The notes under the pieces: generated by a model
What the model saw: the letters and a program-made list of their open reading frames with translations, nothing else
What the model was told of the DNA's origin: nothing
Databases searched by the model: none
Shown here: positions 14,738 to 23,689 of the stretch, piece after piece
Numbering within the stretch: the stretch's first letter is position 1
Layout of the letters: every line of letters starts with the position of its first letter
NCBI GenBank assembly: GCA_020160935.1
Contig: JAIUPL010000040.1
Coordinates: 1 to 40,940, forward strand
Reading direction: 5' to 3'
DNA: 40,940 nucleotides
Source of the DNA: Bacteroidota bacterium
GTDB taxonomy: Bacteria > Bacteroidota > Bacteroidia > Chitinophagales > Saprospiraceae
Translations under genes and position numbers: made by a program

Positions 14738-17620
14738 TCATCGGACAAGCAGTTTCCCGGAGGCTACTGGCTTGCCATCGGCGGCAAGCCAGTAGAATAA
14801 GGTTCCAGCCGGGAGCTGAGGTCTGACTAATCGGAAAGTGGGTTGATTAAAAGTTTGATTCACAAGTAATCGGCCTTGGATATCGTATACCTGCAGGGTG
14901 TATTGCCGGGCATCTACCCCTGACAGTTCAAAATTCACCACATCTTTTGCCGGATTGGGATACACGCGTAAATCGGCGTTCGGCAAAAAGACTTCCTTGC
15001 TTTTTACAATCACAAAGGAGTCCTGTTCGCAAACAGTGTGGAGTGTCTGATTAGAAACTTCGGGCGCACCGAAATCAAAATAGATAGCAGCGCTGTTGAG
15101 GATTTGCGTGTGACAAGGCAGGTTGGGACGCTGCTTGACACGGAATTTCACATACCCTTCACCTGCGCTGCTACCCGGCGCAAGATTAATGTTGGAAAGA
15201 GTAAACTGCACAATGCCTTCTCCGTAGATGTCGAATTGGTAGGGATGGCTGGCAGCACCCGGAAACACTGTTGCCGGGTCGAGTGCGGAAGAAAGCGTGT
15301 CGATAATGACTACTTCGTGCACTGCATCGGTTCCGGTGTTTTCAAACTGGATTAAAAATTCTAAATCGGTGTCAGGTGTTACAAAGTGTTCGACGTTGTA
15401 ACCTTTGGGATGACCTCTTTTTAATACTATGGGATGGTAATCGGTTTCAAAACTTTCCTGGCAATCGGATTCTACAAAGGCGTCCTGATCCCCTTCCGGG
15501 AACATCGTATAGAAGCCTGTAGAAATAATAGAGGTACTCGTATCTGATTGACAGCCTTCTACAGCGGCTGTCGGTATATTCAAGCCCGGATAACCTGGGC
15601 TTTGTTGGGCAATAATGCGATAGGTGCTACCATTGGCAATCGTACTCCACACGAGGGTATCTTTGCCTGCATCCAGCTTGAAACGATAGTTGTCGTCGCC
15701 AGGCGCTGTCAGCATGATTACATCTTCGGTAATCACATAGTCGAGTGTGGTACCCATTCCTCCCGGGCCAATATTGGCCAGGATCATTTTCACAGAGTCG
15801 TTTTCGCACACCCCCTGGGCCACGATGATGGCGCCGTCCCATTCGCTGGTATTAACATCGCAGAACGTATCAGGGTAAATATGTGCCGTTACACAGTATG
15901 TACCTCCGGGAATGGTATTGTCGCAACCCAAAAATGCTTTCACCTCGAAACTGCCGCAGTTACCATTTTGCAGGGTGCCCACATCGAAGCGGTACTTGTT
16001 GTCGCCCATGGGCGTAGCACCGGTAACCGAAGTGAAGGCCGGATCGAAATCCATTTCCACCCAGGTGTTCGACGAGGTCACTGTGCCGGAGTTGCAATAG
16101 CGAACCGTGTAGGTATTTTCCGTACAACGACGCAAAAGGGGCGTCGAAATATCAATTTCATTGCGTGGACAGGCCGATTTTACCTGTACCGGGATTTCGG
16201 TGACTACCGTGTCATAAAATTCCGGAATGGTTACCGTAATGGCATCTTCGCAGGTTTGCCAGTAGTTATTGGGCGTAATCAGCGTGATGTCGTACACCCC
16301 GGTATCTACAGCCATGGAAAACGAACCATCTTCTCGTGCAACAGCATACCGTACAAAACCGCCGCTTTCCACTTTTACGATCCAGTTTTCCTGGTTGCTT
16401 TCGTTGCCGTCTTTCAGGCAGTTCTGGTTGTCGTCCTTAAAAATGCGTCCTTCCAGATAACTGGTGAAGATGAGGCCGTCAGCATCTATTTTTACCAGAT
16501 AAACACTGGACAGTGCGGTAGGGCCGATAAACAATTCGCTGCGTCCTGCTACGGCTGCGCCACCGTCGGCAGTGGCCACCACACCCAGGCCGGAATCGAA
16601 ACCACCTTTACCAATGCGTGGTTCCCAGATCACCACCCCGTCTGCATCGGTATGTACGACATACACATCGTCCAGCCCGTTTACACTTTTGTTGCCGCAA
16701 ACGAAGAGGCTATTGCTGGCGCCATTGGTAATATCGTTGAAATCGGCATTCGGGAAAATCCGCGTCCACAAAGGATCGCTGGCGCCGCTGCCGTCAATTT
16801 TCATGATGAATCCTGCGCCACCAATCACTGAACTGGTAAATCCGGTCAGCACCAGATCGCCGGCAGAAGTAGATACCACGCCGCGAGGAATTTCTGTGGA
16901 TGGATCTCCATTGATGTCGGTGAGTCCGTAGGTATTGCTCCACAATTGCGTGCCATCTGTATCCGTGATACGCAGCACGAAGATGTTTTTGTCGTCGGAA
17001 ATGCTAACCTGCGATTCGGCGGCTACGATGATATTGCCATCACTGGTATGCGTCAGGCTCATACCTCTTTCACTCACGCCGGCCTCTCCATATGCCTGGT
17101 ACCATTGCTGTGCGCCATCGCTATCGAGTTTGAGCACCACTACATCTGCCTTGCCGTTGGGATTCACCTGATAACCGGAAATAACCAGACTACCATCAGC
17201 CAGTTCGAGAATGTCGGTTCCACGATCGTCGAAGCCGGTTCCAAATGGTTTTTTCCACAAAAGTGTACCTGCTGCATCGGTTTTCAGGACATAGATGTTG
17301 TCGCCAGCGGGGCCTTCCCCTTTTACATAACCGACAACTGCATAACCGCCGTCTTGTGTTACAATGACTTTGTTGCCAGCGGCAAGCGGAGAACCGAAGT
17401 AGGTTTTAGACCATTGCAATTCTCCATTGGCATCTGTCTTCAACAGGTACACCCGCGTATCGGCATTATAACTACCCGTCATAATGTAGCCGCCGTCGGG
17501 CGTTTGCGTTACTCCGTTGGCTGCATCCTGACCGCTTCCACCGTACACACGTTCCCAGCCCTGACCTGATGCCAGGCCGGCGAAAAGCATGATCAAAAAG
17601 GTGAAAAGGTACTTGTACAT
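14738..17620 (-). CDS. Large secreted T9SS cargo protein with beta-propeller-like repeats
   Basis: 960 aa from the ATG at 17620, chosen because it opens the signal peptide MYKYLFTFLIMLFAG; an upstream reading to 17755 would bury it. Residues about 20-390 contain repeats of about 45-55 residues with DGGYIMTG, DANGELQW and similar blocks. These resemble delta-60/Kelch-like propeller blades found in many secreted Bacteroidota proteins. An SdrD-like region (about 390-465) starts GRIFKDDNQNCLKDG. Beta-sandwich modules follow, one with FLIQFENTGTDAVHEVVI. The last 80 residues (881-960) are a type A T9SS sorting domain, with VYPNPAKDVVNFELSG and VYDIQGRLL. The protein should be exported through Sec, carried by T9SS and fixed to the surface or released. 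The ligand is unknown. Confidence 0.9.
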   Translation of the reverse strand: MYKYLFTFLIMLFAGLASGQGWERVYGGSGQDAANGVTQTPDGGYIMTGSYNADTRVYLLKTDANGELQWSKTYFGSPLAAGNKVIVTQDGGYAVVGYVKGEGPAGDNIYVLKTDAAGTLLWKKPFGTGFDDRGTDILELADGSLVISGYQVNPNGKADVVVLKLDSDGAQQWYQAYGEAGVSERGMSLTHTSDGNIIVAAESQVSISDDKNIFVLRITDTDGTQLWSNTYGLTDINGDPSTEIPRGVVSTSAGDLVLTGFTSSVIGGAGFIMKIDGSGASDPLWTRIFPNADFNDITNGASNSLFVCGNKSVNGLDDVYVVHTDADGVVIWEPRIGKGGFDSGLGVVATADGGAAVAGRSELFIGPTALSSVYLVKIDADGLIFTSYLEGRIFKDDNQNCLKDGNESNQENWIVKVESGGFVRYAVAREDGSFSMAVDTGVYDITLITPNNYWQTCEDAITVTIPEFYDTVVTEIPVQVKSACPRNEIDISTPLLRRCTENTYTVRYCNSGTVTSSNTWVEMDFDPAFTSVTGATPMGDNKYRFDVGTLQNGNCGSFEVKAFLGCDNTIPGGTYCVTAHIYPDTFCDVNTSEWDGAIIVAQGVCENDSVKMILANIGPGGMGTTLDYVITEDVIMLTAPGDDNYRFKLDAGKDTLVWSTIANGSTYRIIAQQSPGYPGLNIPTAAVEGCQSDTSTSIISTGFYTMFPEGDQDAFVESDCQESFETDYHPIVLKRGHPKGYNVEHFVTPDTDLEFLIQFENTGTDAVHEVVIIDTLSSALDPATVFPGAASHPYQFDIYGEGIVQFTLSNINLAPGSSAGEGYVKFRVKQRPNLPCHTQILNSAAIYFDFGAPEVSNQTLHTVCEQDSFVIVKSKEVFLPNADLRVYPNPAKDVVNFELSGVDARQYTLQVYDIQGRLLVNQTFNQPTFRLVRPQLPAGTLFYWLAADGKPVASGKLLVR
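14764..14795. repeat. 13-bp inverted repeat inside the T9SS gene
   Basis: CTACTGGCTTGCC (14764-14776) and its complement (14783-14795) enclose 6 nt, all within the codons for the end of the sorting domain. A perfect stem this long within a coding region is unusual; it lies 27 bp from the stop codon. Confidence 0.7.
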
Positions 17621-17666
17621 GAGTTTTCGGATTATTAACTGTTCCTGTGAATTAATATTGACAGTA

Positions 17667-17697
17667 CAAAAGTGCGGTGGTACTTGTCGAGTTGTAA
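17667..17697 (-). promoter_or_regulatory. Possible promoter for the T9SS gene
   Basis: On the minus strand TTTA (17697-17694) lies 19 bp before CACTTTTG (17674-17667), which has one mismatch to TAnnTTTG. It sits about 47 bp upstream of the ATG at 17620. Confidence 0.45.
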
Positions 17698-17861
17698 AGA
17701 CAAAAAATCGCATTTGTTGAATATTTTTTTGAGCGTTCATTTTTGTAAAAAACAATCAAATTCATTGGTTTTATGAAATTTTAATCGAAATTCTTTTCAA
17801 ACCACCATAACACTTTGCTGCATTCGTCGTTACTTTGTTGAATAAATAAGCAATAACGTCT

Positions 17862-19271
17862 ATGCAAAAAAGTGTATTGCTGGAACTCATTCGCGCCCTT
17901 GGCAAAAAAGAGATTCGAGATCTGCATAAATGGTTGCAATCTCCCTCCCACAATCAACGGCAGGATGTAATAAGATTGTTTGATTACCTGACCAAAAACC
18001 TCCAGCAAGGTGATGAATCGGTAGAAAAAGCACGCGCCTGGGCGGCCGTCTTTAAAGGTGAAGAATATGACGATGCATTTATGCGACAGGTGATGTATTT
18101 TTTGTTGAAAGCCGTGGAGGATTACATGGTTTTTACAGAAATCAACAATGAAAAAATACAGTACCAACTCACCCTGATGCGTATTTACAGGCAACGGAAA
18201 CTGGACAAAGCCTATCGACAAGCCCTTAGAATCGCAAAAGACCTGCTCGAAAACCAGCCGCTGCGCGACAACCGATACCTCCGTTACAAGTTTTTGATCG
18301 AGTACGATTACGGCCAGCAGTCCAATATCGTACAAAATGCTTCCGCCAACCTGCAAGAGACCTCTTCGGCTATGGAACGTTGGTTTTTTGCTGAAAAATT
18401 ACACATTTCTTACGCCATGAAGGCGCATCAGACAGTGTATAAAACAGCAAAATACGATGAAGGGATTCTGGAAGAAGTGCTACGACAGTGCGAACAGCAA
18501 AATCTGCTGGAAGAGCCTGCCATTGCTGTGTACTACTATGCCTATATGGTGATTACCAACCCGCAGGAGGAAAAGTACTATTTTGAGTTTGAAGACCTGA
18601 TTCAGAAAAATACGCACCTGTTCGACCCCTATGAGATGCGCACCTTGTATGTGGCAGCCATTAATTATTGTGTGCCCAAAGTGAACCAGGGACGGCCCGA
18701 ATTTGCCCAGCGGGTATTCGATCTGTACCGTCGGGGTCTGGAAACAGGGTACCTCATGGAAAACAACCAACTCTCGCGCTATACTTTTGGCAATGCTGTA
18801 GGCGCCGCACTGCGCAACAAGGAGTTTGCCTGGGCAGAGCATTTTATCGAGGATTTCAGGAAATACCTGCTCGAAAAAGAGGAAGACAGCATCGTCAATT
18901 TCAACCTTTCGCGCCTGTATTTTGAAAAAGGCGACTACAGCAAGGCCCAGCAACTGCTCACCCGCTTTGAATACGACGACATGCTGTTCAATATCATCGC
19001 CAAAACCATGTTGTTGAAAATTTACTACGAACGCGGCGACCTCGATGCTTTCGAATCACTCGTAGAAAGCCTGCGCATTTACCTGCAGCGCAAGGAAGCG
19101 CTCGACCCGGCCCGCAAAGCATCGTACAAAAACCTCGTCAGCCTGATGAAAAAACTGCTGCACCTGAATATTTACTCCAAACAACAAAAAGAAAAATTCC
19201 GCGAACTGGTGATGTCTACCAACCCGCTCAGCGAACGCGAGTGGTTTCTCAAACAACTCGACGGCAAATAA
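17862..19271 (+). CDS. Uncharacterised helical-repeat (TPR-like) protein
   Basis: 469 aa, predicted soluble and almost wholly alpha-helical, with no signal peptide or membrane segment. The N-terminus, VLLELIRALGKKEIRDLHKWL, is seen as LLELIRALGKKEIRDL and a short linker follows. The C-terminal half has paired-helix units of TPR character, such as SRLYFEKGDYSKAQQLLTRF (about 346-365) and MLLKIYYERGDLDAFESLVE. There is no enzyme motif. Start ATG 17862 is the only good choice. I know proteins of this layout only as hypothetical entries in Saprospiria-like genomes. It is followed by lspA 96 bp later. A scaffold or protein-binding role would be a guess. Confidence 0.7.
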   Translation: MQKSVLLELIRALGKKEIRDLHKWLQSPSHNQRQDVIRLFDYLTKNLQQGDESVEKARAWAAVFKGEEYDDAFMRQVMYFLLKAVEDYMVFTEINNEKIQYQLTLMRIYRQRKLDKAYRQALRIAKDLLENQPLRDNRYLRYKFLIEYDYGQQSNIVQNASANLQETSSAMERWFFAEKLHISYAMKAHQTVYKTAKYDEGILEEVLRQCEQQNLLEEPAIAVYYYAYMVITNPQEEKYYFEFEDLIQKNTHLFDPYEMRTLYVAAINYCVPKVNQGRPEFAQRVFDLYRRGLETGYLMENNQLSRYTFGNAVGAALRNKEFAWAEHFIEDFRKYLLEKEEDSIVNFNLSRLYFEKGDYSKAQQLLTRFEYDDMLFNIIAKTMLLKIYYERGDLDAFESLVESLRIYLQRKEALDPARKASYKNLVSLMKKLLHLNIYSKQQKEKFRELVMSTNPLSEREWFLKQLDGK

Positions 19272-19367
19272 TTTTCCTGATTTTTCCGCTGAAATGCGCC
19301 CGAAACACAACCCGTTTGCCGTAAATGGCGTTTCTTTGCAAACTTTTTCACACAAATACCTTTACCC

Positions 19368-20225
19368 TTGAAAAAAGGATATATCGTCGCGCTGCTGATT
19401 TTTGTGGTGCTGCTGATCGACCAGGCTTCCAAATTTTATATCAAAACCCACTTCGAATACAATGAGGACGTCCTCATGGGCGGACTCGAATGGGCGCGCC
19501 TGCACTTCGTGGAAAATGAAGGCATGGCATTCGGCATTACGTTCGACTGGGAATACGGCAAACTGCTGCTGAGTTTGTTTCGAGTACTTATGGTGGCAGG
19601 TCTGATCTGGTACCTGCGGGTTTTGCTGGCTGCTGAAGTGGCTTTTGGCTTTACACTCAGCATCGGACTGATCACAGCCGGCGCACTGGGCAATATCATC
19701 GACAGCGCTTTTTATGCCCTGATTTTTTCCGCTTCCGGATACCACGGCGGTGTGGCCGAACTGACGGCTTTCGGACAAGGGTATGGCATGACACAGGAAC
19801 TTCCTTTCAACGGTTTTATGCACGGCCGCGTGGTGGATATGTTGTACTTCCCGATGACCTGGGTAAATATTCCCGACTGGGTGCCCGTTCTCGGTGGCGG
19901 GCAATACCTCTTTTTCAGCCCTATTTTCAATGTAGCCGACGCTTCCATTACGATTGGCGTACTGTGCATCGTGTTGTTCCAGCGTCGTTTTTTCCGCGAT
20001 GGTTTTGTACAAAATGAGACACCAGAACCAGCAACCCTGAACTGGGAAGACGCAGAAAAGCAGGACGAAGACGAAGCGCCGGCTTCTTCCGATTCGGATA
20101 TGGAAATTCAGGAGGATACTACGCCGGAGGAAAAACAGGCGGAACAAAACCCGGAAGACCTTCCACGATACAGCGACCAGCCTTCAGAAAGCGCACCGAA
20201 GCCGAACAACCATAACCTGCTTTAG
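19368..20225 (+). CDS. lspA: Lipoprotein signal peptidase with extended C-terminus
   Basis: 285 aa inner-membrane aspartyl peptidase that cleaves prolipoprotein signal peptides after diacylglyceryl transfer. The family blocks are in order: IDQASKFYI (about 17-25), VENEGMAFG (48-56), GNIID (108-112), GRVVD with catalytic Asp157, and FNVAD with catalytic Asp191. The probable start is TTG at 19368, since it opens the first helix directly and no ATG is in frame nearby. A Bacteroidota-type insertion (about 121-185) separates the third and fourth helices. Residues 215-285 form a Glu/Asp/Pro-rich tail beyond the usual 160-210 aa of the family. The window holds several lipoprotein clients. The stop TAG is the first triplet of a palindrome. 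Confidence 0.93.
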   Translation: MKKGYIVALLIFVVLLIDQASKFYIKTHFEYNEDVLMGGLEWARLHFVENEGMAFGITFDWEYGKLLLSLFRVLMVAGLIWYLRVLLAAEVAFGFTLSIGLITAGALGNIIDSAFYALIFSASGYHGGVAELTAFGQGYGMTQELPFNGFMHGRVVDMLYFPMTWVNIPDWVPVLGGGQYLFFSPIFNVADASITIGVLCIVLFQRRFFRDGFVQNETPEPATLNWEDAEKQDEDEAPASSDSDMEIQEDTTPEEKQAEQNPEDLPRYSDQPSESAPKPNNHNLL

Positions 20226-20525
20226 TTATCGGTTATTAGTTATTGGTTATCAGGGTGGTAAGGGGTGATGGGTTTTTCAGGCTGCGGCTCGGGAAAGGTT
20301 GAGGGGTTGAAAGGTTGAGGGGTTGAGGGGTTGAGGGGTTGAGGAGTTGAGGGGTTGAGATTTAGCCACTCACATGATGCAAAAAAACCTCTTATGCTAC
20401 TGAGTGCAGAATCTCAACCTTTCAACTTCTCAACCTTTCAACTTCTCAACCCCTCAACCTTTCCCGAGCCGCCAGCCTGAAAAACCCATCACCCCTTCCC
20501 CCCTGATAACCGATAACTATACTCA
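20223..20525. repeat. Composite inverted-repeat element E7 (TTGAGGGG arms), complete copy
   Basis: Nested layers are visible from the outside in: an AT block TAGTTATCGGTTATTAG (from 20223), a GC block with GGGTTTTTCAGGCTG and GGCTCGGG (20252-20296), TTGAGGGG units (20297-20360) and a 51-nt core (20361-20411). The complements then follow in reverse order (20412-20520). The core is identical to that at 61-111. The element fills the space between the convergent lspA and prfA genes. Its left edge contains the lspA stop, and its right edge, read as TAGTTATCGG on the minus strand, lies 3 bp from the prfA stop. Confidence 0.95.
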
Positions 20526-21590
20526 TTCCTGCATTTTCGCCGCATTGTCCGCAATCGTCAGGGCTTCGATCAGGCCTTCGAGGTCGCCTTCAATTACTTT
20601 ATCCAGGTTGAAATTTTTATTATCGCCTTCGAGGCGGTGGTCGGTCACGCGGTTTTGCGGCCAGTTGTAGGTGCGTATTTTTTCGGAGCGGTCGCCGGAG
20701 CCGACAATACTTTTTCGTGCAGACGCCAGCGCGGAGGCTTCTTTCTGGAGTTGCGCTTCCTGAATCTGCTGCACGAGGCGTCCCATGGCAATTTCCCGGT
20801 TTTTATGCTGCGAGCGGCTTTCTGTACTTTCCGCTACAGCGCCTGTGGGCAAGTGGGTAAAACGCACACCCGATTCGGTACGGTTAACGTGCTGTCCACC
20901 TGCGCCAGACGCCCGAAACACATCAGTACGGATGTCTTCCTTACGGATATTGATGTCTTCCGCTTCCATTTTGGGCAAAACGGCTACAGTTGCCGCAGAA
21001 GTGTGTACGCGGCCTTTGGCCTCGGTTTCGGGGATGCGTTGCACGCGGTGAGCGCCCGATTCGTATTTGAGTTTGCCGTACACGTGGTCGCCCGATACTT
21101 CCAGCACCAGTTTGGCATAGCCGCCGGCCGTACCAGGGCTTTCATCCAGCACTTCTACTTCCCAGCCCTGCGTATTGAAATAGCGGCTATACATCCGGTA
21201 GAGGTCGCCGGCGAAAAGCGCCGCTTCGTCACCACCCGTACCCGAGCGGATTTCAAAAATTACATCCTTCTCGTCCTCCGGGTCTTTGGGTGTGAGCAGC
21301 GTTTTCAGTTCTTCTTCCAGCGCAGTACATACGGGTTCGAGTTCGGCGATTTCTTCTTTCGCCAGATCGCGCATATCGGCGTCGCTTTCCATGGCCAGTA
21401 CGGAGCGGGCACTGTCCAGATCAGCCAGGGCTTTTTCGTAGCGATTGGCGGTTTCCACCAGAGGCTGGAGTTTCTTGTATTCCTTGTTCACCCGCTTGGA
21501 TTTTTCCACGTCGGATGCAGTGGAAGGGTCCGATAGTTGTTCTTCCAGGTGAATATATTTTTCCCGTATCGCTTGCAGTTTATCGAGCAT
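20523..21590 (-). CDS. prfA: Peptide chain release factor 1
   Basis: 355 aa, reading from the ATG at 21590 (MLDKLQAIREKY); a longer reading starting at 21620 has no support. It ends translation at UAA and UAG. The GGQ loop GAGGQHVNRTESGV (about residues 225-238) triggers peptide release. The stop-recognition loop carries Pro-Glu-Thr in IPETEAKGRVHTS, the RF1 class form (P-x-T) rather than the SPF of RF2. The N-terminal coiled-coil (about 1-95) is typical. Length is normal. The gene converges on lspA across a palindrome. Confidence 0.96.
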   Translation of the reverse strand: MLDKLQAIREKYIHLEEQLSDPSTASDVEKSKRVNKEYKKLQPLVETANRYEKALADLDSARSVLAMESDADMRDLAKEEIAELEPVCTALEEELKTLLTPKDPEDEKDVIFEIRSGTGGDEAALFAGDLYRMYSRYFNTQGWEVEVLDESPGTAGGYAKLVLEVSGDHVYGKLKYESGAHRVQRIPETEAKGRVHTSAATVAVLPKMEAEDINIRKEDIRTDVFRASGAGGQHVNRTESGVRFTHLPTGAVAESTESRSQHKNREIAMGRLVQQIQEAQLQKEASALASARKSIVGSGDRSEKIRTYNWPQNRVTDHRLEGDNKNFNLDKVIEGDLEGLIEALTIADNAAKMQE

Positions 21591-21617
21591 AATGTGGCTG
21601 TTTTGAAAAGCCGGCCG

Positions 21618-21625
21618 CAAAAATA
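21618..21625 (-). promoter_or_regulatory. -7 element for prfA
   Basis: TATTTTTG on the minus strand, a perfect TAnnTTTG box 27 bp upstream of the ATG at 21590. No convincing -33 box was seen. Confidence 0.5.
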
Positions 21626-21659
21626 GGTCAATTGTAGCACATCTAGAGTATGTTGTGTT

Positions 21660-23546
21660 TTACCGCACGATCAACACGGGGATATTTACCGCGTGTCGGA
21701 CGGCCCCGACGGTGGTGCCGAAAATCAGGTCTTTCAAGGCCCGGTGACCGTGAGCGCCCATGACAAGCAGGTCGGCATTTTTTTCCATCACCAGTTTGGG
21801 AATAGCCTGTTTGGCCGGGCCGTAGCCGATCACCGATTCACATTGATAGCCGAGATCGATCAATGCGAGGCGGTATTCTTCCAGGTATTTAAAGTCGGCA
21901 TGGGTTTCATAATCCTGGATATCGCTGCCCATGACCCAGGCGCCGGCTGTTTCGACGGCATGAATCAGAAAATAGCGGGCATTTTTTCCTCCGATATGAA
22001 CGGCGTGTTGGAGGGTTTTCTGATCGGCGGTGGAGAAGTCGACGGCTACGGCGATTTCCTTGAATTCCGGTTCCTGTGAAGGTGTAAAAGATTTAAAATT
22101 CACGTGTGGCACGGGCGTTTTGGTGCGCGGCAAATTGATCAGAAGTGGCCGGAGTACGATATATGCTAGCATACCTGCAATGCCCAATAACAAGGGAATG
22201 ACAATCCATTCTACCATCCAGCGATATTCGCCGCTGCCAGCCAGCCAAATAAGCACCTGCTCATACACCAGTCTGACATTCAGGGCAACAATGACTATGG
22301 CGCTCAGCCATCCGCCCGCTTTTGCCCAGAACCCGATGGCATAATCGCCCATACGGCTACGGCTGCTGACGTAATGCAACAGTGGAATAATGGCAAAACC
22401 GAGTTGCATACTCAAAATAACCTGGCTCATCACCAGCATGTTGCCGGTAGAAGATTCTCCAAATACGGAAATGACAATGATGGCGGGCACCACTGCCAGC
22501 AGGCGGGTGATCAGCCTGCGTAGCCAGGGAGCAATGCGCAGATGGAGGTATCCCTCCATGACGATCTGCCCGGCCAGCGTACCCGTTACTGTGCTGCTTT
22601 GTCCGGCAGCAATCAGTGCAATGGCAAACAGAGCCGGCGCATAACTTTTTCCCAGCAATGGTTCCAGCAGTCGGTGTGCATCCTGTATTTCCGACACGCC
22701 ATTGTAGCCGTTTTTATGAAAAACGGCAGCAGCCAGTATCAAAATGGCGGCATTGACGAACAAGGCCAGGTTGAGCGCAATGGCGGAATCGATCACATTG
22801 AATCGAATGGCACGACGCAACCCTTGTGGCGTTCTTTCTACTTTTCGGGATTGTACCAGCGCCGAATGCAAATACAGGTTGTGGGGCATCACGGTGGCGC
22901 CGATGATGCCAATAGCAATAAAAAGTGCTTCCGTATTGGGAATTCCGGGCACAAACCCAAATGCGACTTCACTCAGATCAGGTTTGGCTAGCACCATTTG
23001 AACGGCAAATGCGCCGCCGATGATCATAATCAGGGCCAGAATAATGGCTTCCAGCCGCCTGATGCCCAGTTGCATCAAAAACAGAATCAGAAAGGCGTCG
23101 AGTACGCTCAGGCCCACACCCCAGATGAGGGGGATGTGAAAAAGCAATTGCAAGCCGATGGCCATGCCCAATACTTCGGCCAGGTCGCAGGAAGCAATGG
23201 CAATTTCCGCCAGCACATAATTGAATATGTTGGCTGCCGGGTGGTACAGTTCGCGGGAGGCCTGCGCCAGGTCGCGCTGGGCTACCACGCCGAGCCGGGC
23301 ACACATGCTTTGCAGCAGCAGCGCAATGAGGTTCGACATGAGCAAAACCCACAGCAACGAATACCCAAACCGACTGCCGCCTGCCAGGTCGGTGGCCCAG
23401 TTGCCGGGGTCCATATAGCCGACGCTTACCAGATATGCCGGGCCTAAAAAAACGAATAAGCGCCTCCAGAAACCACCTTTTACATTGGTTTCCACGGTAC
23501 TATGTACTTCGGAGAGCGAACGCTCGGGATGTATGTTTGGATGCAT
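21660..23546 (-). CDS. Nramp-family divalent metal transporter fused to a UspA domain
   Basis: 628 aa. Residues about 30-465 are an Nramp/MntH transporter with 11 or more helices. DPGNW (46-50, helix 1) and VMPHNLYLHS (219-228, helix 6) supply the Asp, Asn and Met metal ligands typical of Mn2+/Fe2+ proton symporters. Residues about 485-628 form a universal stress protein domain: AVAVDFSTADQKTL opens it, and GAHGHRALKDLIFGTTVG (597-614) is the ATP-binding G-x2-G-x9-G(T) loop. Nucleotide binding by this domain could tune uptake; that is inference. Normal MntH is about 410-450 aa. It lies downstream of an mntR-like gene on the same strand, with element E8 between them. Confidence 0.93.
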   Translation of the reverse strand: MHPNIHPERSLSEVHSTVETNVKGGFWRRLFVFLGPAYLVSVGYMDPGNWATDLAGGSRFGYSLLWVLLMSNLIALLLQSMCARLGVVAQRDLAQASRELYHPAANIFNYVLAEIAIASCDLAEVLGMAIGLQLLFHIPLIWGVGLSVLDAFLILFLMQLGIRRLEAIILALIMIIGGAFAVQMVLAKPDLSEVAFGFVPGIPNTEALFIAIGIIGATVMPHNLYLHSALVQSRKVERTPQGLRRAIRFNVIDSAIALNLALFVNAAILILAAAVFHKNGYNGVSEIQDAHRLLEPLLGKSYAPALFAIALIAAGQSSTVTGTLAGQIVMEGYLHLRIAPWLRRLITRLLAVVPAIIVISVFGESSTGNMLVMSQVILSMQLGFAIIPLLHYVSSRSRMGDYAIGFWAKAGGWLSAIVIVALNVRLVYEQVLIWLAGSGEYRWMVEWIVIPLLLGIAGMLAYIVLRPLLINLPRTKTPVPHVNFKSFTPSQEPEFKEIAVAVDFSTADQKTLQHAVHIGGKNARYFLIHAVETAGAWVMGSDIQDYETHADFKYLEEYRLALIDLGYQCESVIGYGPAKQAIPKLVMEKNADLLVMGAHGHRALKDLIFGTTVGAVRHAVNIPVLIVR

Positions 23547-23563
23547 AGATATGTGCTTTTTTT

Positions 23564-23689
23564 GGGTTGATGAGGGTTGATAAAGGTTGATGAGGGTTGA
23601 TATTCATCGGCTCGGTAGGGATCAATACTTTCTCATTTCGAGTGGCTGAATATCAACCCTCATCAACCTTTATCAACCCTCATCAACCC
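23564..23689. repeat. Composite inverted-repeat element E8 (GTTGATGAGG arms)
   Basis: A perfect 43-bp inverted repeat (23564-23606 and 23647-23689) encloses a 40-nt core with CTCGGTAGGGATCAAT. The right arm contains the last two codons and the TGA stop of the mntR-like gene. The core is related to those at 25883-25925 and 40106-40155, and read on the minus strand it opens with TTCAGCCACTCG. Confidence 0.93.

Noticed and set aside
17621-17755. Upstream extension of the T9SS protein
   Set aside because: It would put 45 residues in front of a good signal peptide.
23564-23689. CRISPR array
   Set aside because: The repeats are microsatellite-like, adjoining, without unique spacers and mirrored around a core; no cas gene is present.
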